Positions 7,297-16,536 of a stretch of DNA of 19,826 nt are shown one piece after another. The translations under genes and the position numbers were made by a program. The DNA comes from an uncultured Clostridia bacterium (GTDB lineage: Bacteria; Bacillota; Clostridia; Lachnospirales; Lachnospiraceae), in NCBI GenBank assembly GCA_947088195.1, contig CAMUFS010000010.1:1-19826 (forward strand). The letters run 5' to 3'. The notes below the pieces were generated by a model. It was not told where the DNA came from and searched no databases. It saw nothing but the letters and a program-made list of their open reading frames with translations. Positions within the stretch are counted from its first letter, which is position 1, and every line of letters starts with the position of its first letter.

Positions 7297-7947
7297 TCAT
7301 TTCTGTCTAAAAAATGCTTCTACCTCCACCAGAGATGGAAAAATCTCTCTGGCAAGCATTCTTATCTCCTCTGTCGGCTCCACAAGATCTGGCACCATAA
7401 TAGGAATCATATTTGCCGCATAAGCGGCGCGGATTCCATTATAGGAATCTTCAATTACATAGGTATCCTCCGGCACAGCATTTAACTGTTTACATGCCAT
7501 CAGAAAAATATCAGGAGAAGGCTTACTTCTCTCCACCATATCTCCGCCGATAATGCAATCAAAAAAACTAAGCAGACCGCCATCCTGAAGCTCCTGTTTT
7601 ACCGTCTCCTGCCTTGTGGAAGAGGCCACAGCAAGCTTTACATTTCGCTCCTTCAGATAAGCGAGAAGCTCTGCAATCCCCTTTTTCTTTAGCAGCCTCC
7701 CACCATCATAACGGCTGTGAAAAAGCAAAGAGGCTTCCTTTGCATACTGCCGATATGGAAAATCGATCCCATATCGGCGATACATAATTTCCTCCGTCTG
7801 CTTCGCATTGACTCCAAGACTTTCCAAACATGCATCCTCAATCCCTTGGATATTGTACTTTTCTGCTATTTCCTTCCAACACTCCATCACCAAACGTTCT
7901 GAATCAAAAATAACCCCATCCATATCAAATACAACTGCTTTTATCAT
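7297..7947 (-). CDS. HAD-superfamily hydrolase, beta-phosphoglucomutase-like
   Basis: About 216 residues, normal for HAD subfamily IA with an alpha-helical cap. Motif I is VVFDMDGVIFDSE (nucleophile D8, acid/base D10), motif II VASSTRQ, motif III lysine in SKPSPDIF, motif IV EDSYNGIRAA. The fold is that of small-metabolite phosphatases and beta-phosphoglucomutases; the substrate cannot be read. The frame also permits a GTG at 7959 overlapping the upstream stop, but that codon abuts its only purine-rich stretch. ATG 7947 gives the canonical MIKAVVFDMDG start with AGGGAG 11 nt upstream. It sits tightly between the nicotinamidase-like and phosphoesterase genes. Confidence 0.88.
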   Translation of the reverse strand: MIKAVVFDMDGVIFDSERLVMECWKEIAEKYNIQGIEDACLESLGVNAKQTEEIMYRRYGIDFPYRQYAKEASLLFHSRYDGGRLLKKKGIAELLAYLKERNVKLAVASSTRQETVKQELQDGGLLSFFDCIIGGDMVERSKPSPDIFLMACKQLNAVPEDTYVIEDSYNGIRAAYAANMIPIMVPDLVEPTEEIRMLAREIFPSLVEVEAFFRQK

Positions 7948-7955
7948 CGCTCTTC

Positions 7956-8495
7956 TCACTCCCTAATAATATCAATCTGACAAGAACTCATTACCTTGAG
8001 TGCTGCCTCGTGAAGCTCTGGCGTCACACCAGCGCAGCAGCCCGCATCCACAGAGATCTTTACTTCTGGAAAGCTTGCCTTTAACAGCAGTGCATTTGTA
8101 ATCACACAAATATCCGTGCACAGCCCGATCAGCTCAATTTCAATCTCTCCCTTTTCCTTCCACTTCGCTATCTCATCCACCAGCTTTGTGGAACCAAAGG
8201 TTTCTTTCTCGACAGTCCTGTATTTTCTTCCCATCAATGCATTAATTATTTTCTCATGAAGCCTCCAGCTATAGGATTTGCGAACACAGTGCACAACTGG
8301 CAGCTTCCTTCCCTCTGCTGTCTGAAGATAATCCTGATAATGCGTGTCAAGCGTTGCGTATATAATTCCCTCAAAATCTTTAAGCTTCTGAACAGTGCGA
8401 TCCGTTGCCTCCATCGCTTCCTTTGTCCCAAGAGACCCTTCCACAAAATCATTTTGCAAATCAACCAAAACTAATATTTTTTGCACCTGATCCAT
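7956..8495 (-). CDS. pncA: Isochorismatase-family cysteine hydrolase, probable nicotinamidase
   Basis: 179 residues. The catalytic triad can be placed as D12 (LVDLQNDF), K97 (EKETFGST) and C130 (GLCTDICV), and metal ligands D50, H52 (TLDTHYQDY) and H69 (LPVVHC). The metal site and the EGRKLPVVHC context match nicotinamidases, which convert nicotinamide to nicotinic acid for NAD salvage, better than plain isochorismatases. Start: the frame allows ATG 8510, but the Shine-Dalgarno GGAGG overlaps that codon and lies 8 nt before ATG 8495, so 8495 is chosen. It is the first gene after the 8593-8621 promoter. Another small amide substrate remains possible. Confidence 0.82.
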   Translation of the reverse strand: MDQVQKILVLVDLQNDFVEGSLGTKEAMEATDRTVQKLKDFEGIIYATLDTHYQDYLQTAEGRKLPVVHCVRKSYSWRLHEKIINALMGRKYRTVEKETFGSTKLVDEIAKWKEKGEIEIELIGLCTDICVITNALLLKASFPEVKISVDAGCCAGVTPELHEAALKVMSSCQIDIIRE

Positions 8496-8592
8496 TCTAT
8501 TATCCTCCATATCTTATGTCACAGCCTCCACTATAGTTTTATCTTTCCATTGCATTGTACGGATATAAGAACACCGCTATTACACTGCCCCT

Positions 8593-8621
8593 ATTATAGC
8601 CAAATTTTCCCTAACAATCAA
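8593..8621 (-). promoter_or_regulatory. Sigma-A promoter of the pncA-HAD-phosphoesterase-purL unit
   Basis: -35 TTGATT (8621-8616), a 17-bp spacer and a perfect -10 TATAAT (8598-8593). It lies in the 138-nt gap between the polC stop and the first gene of the next unit, giving a leader of about 90 nt. No intrinsic terminator for polC is visible in the same gap, so some readthrough is possible. I see no purine-responsive PurR box or guanine riboswitch in the leader. Confidence 0.8.
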
Positions 8622-8633
8622 CCTATATTTCCT

Positions 8634-11600
8634 CTACTGTGCCCAGTCAAACAAGGAAAGCTGATTGGTTTCCGGCAGTCCTTTTAAGATTCCCAGATCA
8701 CTCAGCAAATCTGTAATGGTCTTTCCTGCCTTACTTCTTATCTGGAAATCCTCCTTGGACAGAAATGCTCCCTGCCCTGCTGCCTCCACTATCTGAATCG
8801 CCACTTTATCCCCAAGTCCGTCTATTGAATTAAGTGCTGGCATCAATCTCCCATCTATAATCTGAAACCTAGCCGCCTTCGCCCGGTAAATATCAAGTGG
8901 CATAAATTCATAGCCTCTTGCATACATTTCCTGCACAATCCGCATATCGCGCAATGTGTCCTTTTCTTTGTTGGAAAGAGAATCAAAACGCTTCTTGTAA
9001 TCTGAAATATAATACTCCAGCTTCTCTCTTCCCTGACACATTAGCTCATAAGAGAAGCCAGAAGCACGAATACTAAAAAAAGCGGCATAATAGGCAAGCG
9101 GATAAAATACCTTACAATAGGCAATGCGCCACGCCATCATAACATAGGCGGCAGCATGTGCCTTAGGAAACATATATTTAATCTTCTTACATGACCAAAT
9201 ATACCAATCCGGCACATTGTGAGCGAGCATCTCCTTCTCCCACTCCTCCTTAAGCCCTTTTCCCTTGCGGACACTCTCCATAATGGTAAAAGACAGCTCC
9301 TTATCAAGTCCCATATGGATCAGATAGATCATAATATCATCACGGGTACAGATTGCGGTGGAGATCGTCGCCTTTCCCTCCTCAATCAAGGTCTGCGCAT
9401 TTCCAAGCCACACATCCGTTCCATGGGACAAGCCCGAAATACGGATTAAATCCGCAAAGCAGGTCGGCTTCGCGTCAATTACCATCTGCATGGCAAAATC
9501 CGTGCCAAACTCAGGTATACCAAGCGCTCCCAGCTTACATCCTCCAATATCCTCCGGCGCAATGCCAAGCGCGCTGGTATTCATAAACAAAGACATTACC
9601 TCCTTGCTGTCCAGAGGAATCTTTCTCGCGTCCAGCCCTGTCAGATCCTCCAGCATACGAATCATCGTCGGATCATCATGTCCCAGAATATCAAGTTTTA
9701 ATAAATTATGATCGATGGAGTGATAATCAAAATGTGTTGTCACCGTCTTCGTCTCCATATCATTTGCCGGGTGCTGCACCGGTGTAAAGGTATTGATCTC
9801 CTCCCCCAGCGGAAGAACGATAATTCCTCCCGGATGCTGTCCTGTGGTACGCCTCACTTCCACACATCCCTGCACAATGCGGTTGATCTCACATTTTCTC
9901 TTTCTCTGCCCATGCTCTTCATAATAATTTTTCACATAGCCATACGCTGTCTTATCCGCCAGCGTTCCTATGGTTCCAGCGCGAAATGTCTGTCCCTTTC
10001 CAAAAATAACCTCCGTGTAATCATGTGCTTTGCTCTGATACTCCCCAGAAAAATTCAAGTCAATATCTGGCTCTTTATTTCCCTTAAACCCCAAAAAAGT
10101 CTCAAATGGAATATCAAAGCCTTCCTTTTTTAATAATTCTCCACACTCCGGGCACAGCTTATCTGGCATATCACAGCCAGAACCGCCTGAAAAAGCACGC
10201 ACCTCATCAGAATCAAAATCGCTGTAATGGCATTTTGCACAATAGTAATGCGGACTTAGCGGATTCACCTCCGTGATACCAGACATGGTTGCCACAAAGG
10301 AAGAGCCGACAGAGCCTCTCGATCCCACCAGATACCCATCCTCATTTGACTTCCACACCAGCTTCTGTGCAATAATATACATAACAGCAAACCCATTGGA
10401 AATAATGGAATTTAACTCCCTCTCCAGCCGCTCCACCACCACTTTAGGAAGCGTCTCCCCATAGATGGCATATGCCTTCTGATAACAGATGTCCCTTAAA
10501 ATCTGATCGGAATTATCTATGACAGGAGGACATTTATCTGGGCGAACCGGAGAGATCCTCTCGCACATAGCGGCAATCCGATTGGTGTTCGTGATCACAA
10601 CCTCCTCCGCCTTCTCTGCCCCCAGATAAGCAAACTCTTCCAACATCTCCTCCGTCGTCCGAAGATAGAGAGGTGCCTGATTATCTGCATCCTTAAATCC
10701 CTTACCCGCCATAATAATTCTGCGGTATACTTCATCCTCAGGATTTAAAAAATGTACATCGCATGTCGCAACCACAGGCTTATGGTATTGCTCCCCAAGC
10801 GCGACAATCTTTTTGTTGATCTGAATCAAATCCTCCTCTGACTGAAACATAGGATTCTCTCCGCGCAACATAAATTCATTATTTCCCAGAGGCTGAATTT
10901 CCAGATAATCATAAAAATCCACCAGCCTTGCAATCTCTTCCTCCGAAGCCCCGCGAAGCAATGCCTGATACAGCTCTCCCGCCTCACAGGCAGAGCCGAT
11001 TATCAGCCCTTCTCTGTATTTTTTCAGAACACTTTTGGGTATCCTTGGATGTCTGTGAAAATACTGAAGATGCGACATGGAGACCAACCGATATAAATTA
11101 ATGCGACCCGTATCATTCTTTGCCAACAAAATCACATGATGGGAGGGAAGCTTCTTCAATGCATCCACCGACATTGCACTTAATTCATTCACCTTATCTA
11201 AAGTGTCAATTTCCCTCTCCTCTAACATCTGAAGAAATGCCAAAAAGATTCCGGCTGTCGCCTCTGCATCATCCACAGCGCGGTGATGATTCTCCAATGA
11301 TATATGAAGTGCCTTTGCCACCACATCCAGCTTGTATTTATTAAGCTCCGGCAATAGCACTCTGGCAAGTCCTACGGTATCAACCACCGTCTTTTTAAGA
11401 GGAAGCCCTAGCTGCCTTGCATTGGCATAGATAAAGCTCATATCAAAGCCAGCATTGTGTGCCACCATAACAGCGCCCTCACTAAATGCAAGAAATCTTG
11501 GCAGCACCTCCTCAATTCCGGGGACATTCATCACCATCTCATCATTGATCCCGGTCAATTTCTCAATCTCAAATGGAATGGGCTCTCTTGGATTAATAAA

Positions 11601-13127
11601 CTCACTAAAGCGCTCCACAATCTGCCCCTCTGATACCTTTACCGCTCCAATCTCAATAATCCGGTTATTGCTTGGGCTAAAGCCCGTTGTCTCAATGTCA
11701 AAGACCACATAAGTACCTGTCAGACTCTGATTTTTCGAATGTTCCACAATATCCTTTAGATCATCCACCAAATACCCTTCACATCCATACAATACCTTAA
11801 AATCTCCGTCGATCGCATGGTTTGCCACGGGAAAGGAAGCAACATTTCCATGATCTGTGATCGCAATGGCAGTATGCCCCCACTCCATCGCACGCTTAAT
11901 AATGTCTTTGACATCCGCCACGCCATCCATATCACTCATCTTTGTATGACAATGAAGCTCCACCCGCTTTTCCACCGCCGTATCCATGCGCTTTATCGTA
12001 AAATCACTGCATTTGCGAATACCGACCACAGATCCCATGGTAAGCTCCCCGTCAAAACGATCAATCGTTGTCACACCCTTAAGCCGCACAAACGCTCCCG
12101 GCTTCACATGTGGCATAATATCAGGAAGCTGTTCATTTCTGGCAAACATCTTTACTGTGATAGTATCTGTAAAATCTGTCACATCAAAAATTAGAATCGT
12201 CTTCTCCCCGCGGATCTCCCTTGTATCAAGCGCAATAATCTTTCCGCGAATCACCAGCTCACCCATCTCCGTCTGAATCTGCTCAATAGGCGTGGGCTCA
12301 TCATCAAAATCCCGCCCATAGAGCACATCAGGATTATCTGGCTTTCTGTACGCAGGCTTTCTTGAAAATCCCTCTTTCTTCTCAAAGGTCTTTTTTGCCT
12401 CTGGAATACTTTTTGTGTTCTCCACATGACTGACAGCCTGCGCGGGCTCCCCATAAGCGGCTGCCATCTCCTCCGCCGACCAGGTAGGTGTCTCTGGTGT
12501 CGGCAAAGCAGCCTCCAAAGGCATATCAGCAGATGCCTCCTCCATAAATCCAGCATTTTTCTGAATCTGGATTACCTCAAGCTTTAAGCGCTGATCGTCT
12601 ACAAAACGTTTCTTGTCCAATTCTCTTTCTTGAAAATATATACGAGTCTCCACAGGAAAACCACATCGCTCCACAAAGATCTTTTCCAGAATCCGCTTAA
12701 GCTCCTCCGCCTTCTCTCTCGCAACTATGCTGTCCTCCAAGGTGAGCTGTAACACAGACTCCTCGACAAACCTTGTATCTGCCCTTTTAAATAAGCTGTA
12801 CTCGATCGCATTATAACTGCGAAGCTCTGTGAGAATACTATCTTTATAAGATTCCAAAAGCTTTTCCGGCGTATACTGCCCAGACAGATGGTAATTCTCC
12901 ACCACCTTAATGCTTGTGCCATTTCCCGGAAAAAACTGAGAGGCTATGCTGTTCTCCATATAATAAATGCTTTTTTTATGTATTAGCCTTTTGCTGTCAA
13001 TATAAATGCGAAGAGAGCTTTTCTCCTTATTCGTGGTGATCTTCGTCACCTCGACATCGGCTAAAAGCTCTGACACATCTGGATTTAATTGCAGTGTTGG
13101 AAAAACATCAAAAAAGACCTTCCCCAC
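8634..13127 (-). CDS. polC: DNA polymerase III alpha subunit, PolC type
   Basis: Main replicative polymerase of Firmicutes, with built-in 3'-5' exonuclease. About 1497 residues. Domains in order: N-terminal domain; a low-complexity linker (about 195-280); OB fold; PHP domain first part with ELHCHTKMSD (about 390); DEDD exonuclease from YVVFDIETTGF (D477) through HNAGFDMSF and HRAVDDAEAT; PHP second part; zinc finger (CAKC ... CPEC, about 960-997); polymerase palm with PDIDLNFSGEYQ (about 1020); and C-terminal clamp-binding motif QLSLF. Start: GTG 13127 (residues then VFFDVFPTLQLN) has AAAGGAG 7 nt upstream. The longer GTG 13145 has no good Shine-Dalgarno. It closely follows ispG, as expected for one operon. 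Confidence 0.97.
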   Translation of the reverse strand: MGKVFFDVFPTLQLNPDVSELLADVEVTKITTNKEKSSLRIYIDSKRLIHKKSIYYMENSIASQFFPGNGTSIKVVENYHLSGQYTPEKLLESYKDSILTELRSYNAIEYSLFKRADTRFVEESVLQLTLEDSIVAREKAEELKRILEKIFVERCGFPVETRIYFQERELDKKRFVDDQRLKLEVIQIQKNAGFMEEASADMPLEAALPTPETPTWSAEEMAAAYGEPAQAVSHVENTKSIPEAKKTFEKKEGFSRKPAYRKPDNPDVLYGRDFDDEPTPIEQIQTEMGELVIRGKIIALDTREIRGEKTILIFDVTDFTDTITVKMFARNEQLPDIMPHVKPGAFVRLKGVTTIDRFDGELTMGSVVGIRKCSDFTIKRMDTAVEKRVELHCHTKMSDMDGVADVKDIIKRAMEWGHTAIAITDHGNVASFPVANHAIDGDFKVLYGCEGYLVDDLKDIVEHSKNQSLTGTYVVFDIETTGFSPSNNRIIEIGAVKVSEGQIVERFSEFINPREPIPFEIEKLTGINDEMVMNVPGIEEVLPRFLAFSEGAVMVAHNAGFDMSFIYANARQLGLPLKKTVVDTVGLARVLLPELNKYKLDVVAKALHISLENHHRAVDDAEATAGIFLAFLQMLEEREIDTLDKVNELSAMSVDALKKLPSHHVILLAKNDTGRINLYRLVSMSHLQYFHRHPRIPKSVLKKYREGLIIGSACEAGELYQALLRGASEEEIARLVDFYDYLEIQPLGNNEFMLRGENPMFQSEEDLIQINKKIVALGEQYHKPVVATCDVHFLNPEDEVYRRIIMAGKGFKDADNQAPLYLRTTEEMLEEFAYLGAEKAEEVVITNTNRIAAMCERISPVRPDKCPPVIDNSDQILRDICYQKAYAIYGETLPKVVVERLERELNSIISNGFAVMYIIAQKLVWKSNEDGYLVGSRGSVGSSFVATMSGITEVNPLSPHYYCAKCHYSDFDSDEVRAFSGGSGCDMPDKLCPECGELLKKEGFDIPFETFLGFKGNKEPDIDLNFSGEYQSKAHDYTEVIFGKGQTFRAGTIGTLADKTAYGYVKNYYEEHGQRKRKCEINRIVQGCVEVRRTTGQHPGGIIVLPLGEEINTFTPVQHPANDMETKTVTTHFDYHSIDHNLLKLDILGHDDPTMIRMLEDLTGLDARKIPLDSKEVMSLFMNTSALGIAPEDIGGCKLGALGIPEFGTDFAMQMVIDAKPTCFADLIRISGLSHGTDVWLGNAQTLIEEGKATISTAICTRDDIMIYLIHMGLDKELSFTIMESVRKGKGLKEEWEKEMLAHNVPDWYIWSCKKIKYMFPKAHAAAYVMMAWRIAYCKVFYPLAYYAAFFSIRASGFSYELMCQGREKLEYYISDYKKRFDSLSNKEKDTLRDMRIVQEMYARGYEFMPLDIYRAKAARFQIIDGRLMPALNSIDGLGDKVAIQIVEAAGQGAFLSKEDFQIRSKAGKTITDLLSDLGILKGLPETNQLSLFDWAQ

Positions 13128-13149
13128 AACAATTCTCCTTTCCACCTAA

Positions 13150-14202
13150 CTAAGCCCACTGTTCTAATTCTTTTCTCAGTGCGGGCAACAATTCATTCTC
13201 TGGCAGCTTTTTTATAATCTCTCCTTTTTTGATAAGAAGTCCTTCTCCCTTACCTCCTGCTATCCCCAAATCTGCTTCTCTTGCCTCTCCGGGTCCATTT
13301 ACCACACAGCCCATCACCGCAACCTTCAGATTCAGATAATCAAATTCCTGTACCATTGTCTCTACCTGATTGGCAAGCCCTATCAGATCGATCTTTGTTC
13401 TGCCGCAGGTTGGGCAGGATACCACCTCTATTCCTTCTTTTCGCAGCCCCAGTGTGCGCAGTATCAATTTGGCTGATTTTATCTCCTCCACGGGATCTCC
13501 TGTCAGCGATACCCGCACAGTATCACCAATTCCCTGTCCAAGTATCATGCCAAGACCAACCGCAGATTTGATATTTCCTGAATACAATGTGCCCGCTTCC
13601 GTGATCCCTACATGCAAAGGGTACGTGGTTTCTTTGTCTATCAACTCATGTGCTTTTACACACATAAGTACATTCGAAGATTTGATGCTGATCACTAGAT
13701 TAGAATACTGACATTCTTCAATTTGATGTACCTTATCCAGAGCACTCTCCACCAGTCCCTCCGCTGTCACGCCTCCATACTTTTCTATAATAGATTTTTC
13801 CAGAGAACCACTGTTGACTCCCACACGAATTGGTATATTTCTCTCCTTTGCCGCACTTACCACCGCGCGCAGCTTCTCTGTTCCTCCTATATTTCCCGGA
13901 TTGATTCGAATCTTATCCGCGCCGTTCTCAATGGCTAGAATCGCCATCCGATAATCAAAATGAATGTCCGCCACCAGTGGAATCTGTATCTGTTTCTTAA
14001 TCTCTCTCAGCGCTGCTGCCGCTTCTTCCGTGGGCACAGTGACGCGGACAATCTCGCAGCCCGCGGACTGAAGGCGCTTAATCTGATCCACTGTCGCCTT
14101 CACATCCTCCGTACTTGTATTTGTCATAGATTGGATCAGCACTGGATTACCGCCGCCAATCACTTTATCTCCTATCCTAATTATCCTTGTATTTTCACGC
14201 AC
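13150..14202 (-). CDS. ispG: 4-hydroxy-3-methylbut-2-en-1-yl diphosphate synthase
   Basis: Converts MEcPP to HMBPP in the MEP isoprenoid pathway, using a [4Fe-4S] cluster. 350 residues, the standard bacterial two-domain form without the plant insert. Seen: VLIQSMTNTSTED at the N-terminal TIM barrel, ADIHFDYRMA, INPGNIG, and cluster ligands C263 and C266 (SCPTCGRTK) plus C299 and E306 (GCVVNGPGE). The start is GTG at 14202-14200, overlapping the rseP stop by one base (TAGTG), with AGGAG about 8 nt upstream. It lies in the same operon as dxr, the first committed enzyme of the pathway. Confidence 0.96.
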   Translation of the reverse strand: MRENTRIIRIGDKVIGGGNPVLIQSMTNTSTEDVKATVDQIKRLQSAGCEIVRVTVPTEEAAAALREIKKQIQIPLVADIHFDYRMAILAIENGADKIRINPGNIGGTEKLRAVVSAAKERNIPIRVGVNSGSLEKSIIEKYGGVTAEGLVESALDKVHQIEECQYSNLVISIKSSNVLMCVKAHELIDKETTYPLHVGITEAGTLYSGNIKSAVGLGMILGQGIGDTVRVSLTGDPVEEIKSAKLILRTLGLRKEGIEVVSCPTCGRTKIDLIGLANQVETMVQEFDYLNLKVAVMGCVVNGPGEAREADLGIAGGKGEGLLIKKGEIIKKLPENELLPALRKELEQWA

Positions 14203-15248
14203 TAGAATATTCTCCTAAAATCATTAAACATTACATACACCATAAGAACCATCAAAAGCACCAGTCCAACAAAATGAACCATGCCCTCCTTCTCTCTGTC
14301 AACTGGCTTTCCTCTCACTGCCTCCACAATCAAGAATACCAACCGCCCGCCGTCCAATGCCGGGATTGGAAGCAAATTCATCACGCCCAGATTGGCACTT
14401 AGCATAATAGAAAAATTAATAATATTTAACAATACGCTCAACACATTTGTTTTTGTGTCAACTTCCTCGCTGGTGCTCTCCTCCACCACCTCATCAACCA
14501 TATCCACAATGCCGACTGGCCCACTCAGATCATTTACTGACACACTGCCATTAAACAGCATACCAATGCTCTTTATCACCACACCCATCTGGTATTTCAC
14601 TTCATATAGGCTGTATTTGAGCACTTCCAGTCCCTTCGCCTTTGTGCGGATGGCAGAGCTGTAAATTCCCATATAATATGCGCCAGTTTCATCTTGCTTT
14701 GGCGCGATCGTAAAGTGCAGCTCCTCACCGGCACGATTTACAGAGATGGTCACTGTCTTTCCAGAATTTACCGCCATATAAAACTGTACATCTCGGTAAA
14801 TTGTCACTTTCTGATTATTGATCCTTGTGATGACATCGCCTTCTCTAAGCCCTGCCTCCTCAGCGGGAAAACCCTCCATCACTCCAATCACCACAGGTTT
14901 ATCATAACCCACATAACCAATCACGATAAGTGCAAGCAAAAAGGCAAGAATAAAATTAAACATGGGACCTGCCACCACCACGGAGATCCTTGCCCACACA
15001 GAACGGTTGTGAAAGGCACGCTCATCTGTGCTCTCACCATCCTCCCCTAACATCTGACAGGAACCACCAAAGGGAAATGCTTTTAATGAATACCTCGTCT
15101 CTCCTTTTATAAAAGAAAATAGTCTAGGACCCATTCCAATAGAAAACTCTGTCACCGCTATCCCATTTTTCTTTGCCAGTAAAAAATGTCCAAGCTCATG
15201 GAAAAATACCAGAAAGCCGAACACAATCAATGCTATTACAATTCCCAT
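14202..15248 (-). CDS. rseP: Site-2 intramembrane zinc protease RseP/RasP
   Basis: Cuts membrane-embedded substrates such as anti-sigma factors and signal-peptide remnants. 348 residues with four likely membrane segments: 1-22 carrying the zinc motif HELGH (17-21), about 86-114, about 268-312 carrying NLLPIPALDGG (third ligand D299), and about 323-341. One PDZ domain (about 118-185, with FPAEEAGLREGDVI) lies between segments 2 and 3, as in Gram-positive RasP rather than the two-PDZ E. coli form. GAGGAG precedes the ATG by about 5 nt. It is followed directly by ispG with overlapping stop and start, and preceded by dxr after an 87-nt gap that may hold a promoter. Confidence 0.95.
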   Translation of the reverse strand: MGIVIALIVFGFLVFFHELGHFLLAKKNGIAVTEFSIGMGPRLFSFIKGETRYSLKAFPFGGSCQMLGEDGESTDERAFHNRSVWARISVVVAGPMFNFILAFLLALIVIGYVGYDKPVVIGVMEGFPAEEAGLREGDVITRINNQKVTIYRDVQFYMAVNSGKTVTISVNRAGEELHFTIAPKQDETGAYYMGIYSSAIRTKAKGLEVLKYSLYEVKYQMGVVIKSIGMLFNGSVSVNDLSGPVGIVDMVDEVVEESTSEEVDTKTNVLSVLLNIINFSIMLSANLGVMNLLPIPALDGGRLVFLIVEAVRGKPVDREKEGMVHFVGLVLLMVLMVYVMFNDFRRIF

Positions 15249-15309
15249 ACCTACTCCTCGTTTATGATGTTCTACATTACCTGTTAGTAACTATTCACCA
15301 TCTTTTTAT

Positions 15310-15318
15310 TTTATACCA
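15310..15318 (-). promoter_or_regulatory. Possible extended -10 promoter before rseP
   Basis: TGG followed by TATAAA (15318-15310) lies about 60 nt before the rseP start, in the AT-rich 87-nt gap after dxr. No good -35 is seen at the right distance. It could provide extra expression of rseP-ispG-polC independent of the main operon promoter. Confidence 0.35.
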
Positions 15319-15335
15319 TTTCTCTGTATTCTATC

Positions 15336-16508
15336 CTATTTTTTCCCATATGTTCTATGAATAGCCCACTGCTCTGTCTCAAGAATCTCCTCCACGCTTG
15401 GATTTTCTATTACATGATGGGCCTGCATAGCTTCCTCAATCCGCTCTGTTATTCCCAAGAAAGACAAACGTCCCTCCAAAAAATCGTGAACAGCCAACTC
15501 ATTTGCCGCATTGTACACCGTTGGCATAGAGCCTCCCTGACGAATGGCCTGATATGCCAATCTAAGCCCATCAAAATTCTCCATATCTGGCTTCTCAAAG
15601 GTAAGCTCGCCAAGCTCCCAGAAATCCAGCCTTTCCCCCTCTAAAAAACGCCTTTCTGGATAATACAGCGCATACTGAATTGGCAGTTTCATATCTGGGG
15701 TTCCTAGCTGTGCCATAACAGCGCCATCTCGAAATTGCACCATAGAATGAATGATACTCTTTGGTTGAACCACCACTGTGATATTCCATGGCTCTACACC
15801 AAACAGCCACTTTGCCTCCATAACCTCCAGACCCTTGTTTACCATAGTAGCAGAATCTATGGTAATCTTTCGTCCCATAGACCAGCTTGGATGCTTTAGA
15901 GCATCCTCTGGCTTAATATCCTTCATCTGAGCCTTTGTAAAACCACGAAAGGGTCCTCCCGACGCCGTCAGCAGAATCTTCTCTATCTCCACATTCCCAT
16001 TACAGGGAACACAGACATCAGAACAACCTCTTCCCTGCAGACATTGAAATATCGCACTGTGCTCACTGTCCACGGGAAGGATCTTTATTCCTTTTTCTCT
16101 CGCCAATGGCATAATCAGATGTCCTGCTGTCACCAAGGTCTCTTTATTGGCAAGAGCAATATCTTTTCCTGCCTCTATCGCCGCAATGGTGGGACGAAGC
16201 CCAATCATGCCTACAATCGCCGTCACCAAAAGCTCACTCTCCGGCTCTACAGCCACTCTTAGAAGGCCATCCATGCCAGAGCAGATTTCCACGGAGAGAT
16301 CTGCCGTGCAAGTCTTTAGCTCTCTCGCCTTATTCTCATCCCACACACAAACAAGCTTTGGATTAAATTCTCTTATCTGCTGCTCCAACAGCGCAATATT
16401 CGTCCCCGCTGCAAGTGCAGTCACCTCTATATCGCCGTTCGCCCTCACCACCTCAAGCGTCTGCGTTCCGATGGAACCAGTGGAACCAAGAATTGCAATT
16501 TTCCTCAT
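15336..16508 (-). CDS. dxr: 1-deoxy-D-xylulose-5-phosphate reductoisomerase
   Basis: Converts DXP to MEP with NADPH and a divalent metal, the committed step of the MEP pathway. 390 residues, normal length. Seen: NADPH-binding GSTGSIG (8-14), ANKETLVTAG (120-129), metal ligands D147 and E149 in PVDSEHSAIFQ, TASGGPFRG, the flexible-loop HPSWSMGRKITIDSATMVNKGLE (206-228, third metal ligand E228), then the C-terminal helical domain. GGAG lies 5 nt before the ATG. It sits 28 nt after cdsA. With uppS and ispG nearby, the operon joins precursor synthesis to the cell-wall lipid carrier. Confidence 0.97.
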   Translation of the reverse strand: MRKIAILGSTGSIGTQTLEVVRANGDIEVTALAAGTNIALLEQQIREFNPKLVCVWDENKARELKTCTADLSVEICSGMDGLLRVAVEPESELLVTAIVGMIGLRPTIAAIEAGKDIALANKETLVTAGHLIMPLAREKGIKILPVDSEHSAIFQCLQGRGCSDVCVPCNGNVEIEKILLTASGGPFRGFTKAQMKDIKPEDALKHPSWSMGRKITIDSATMVNKGLEVMEAKWLFGVEPWNITVVVQPKSIIHSMVQFRDGAVMAQLGTPDMKLPIQYALYYPERRFLEGERLDFWELGELTFEKPDMENFDGLRLAYQAIRQGGSMPTVYNAANELAVHDFLEGRLSFLGITERIEEAMQAHHVIENPSVEEILETEQWAIHRTYGKK

Positions 16509-16536
16509 TCTATCTCCATACCTTTCCCATATCAGC

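Noticed and set aside
8511..8633. Terminator for polC
   Set aside because: Only a 5-bp GCTAT/ATAGC pairing overlapping the promoter -10 is seen, without a U-run.
13128..13145. Upstream GTG start for PolC
   Set aside because: No good ribosome binding site precedes it, while GTG 13127 has AAAGGAG at ideal spacing and gives the usual FFDVFPTL start.
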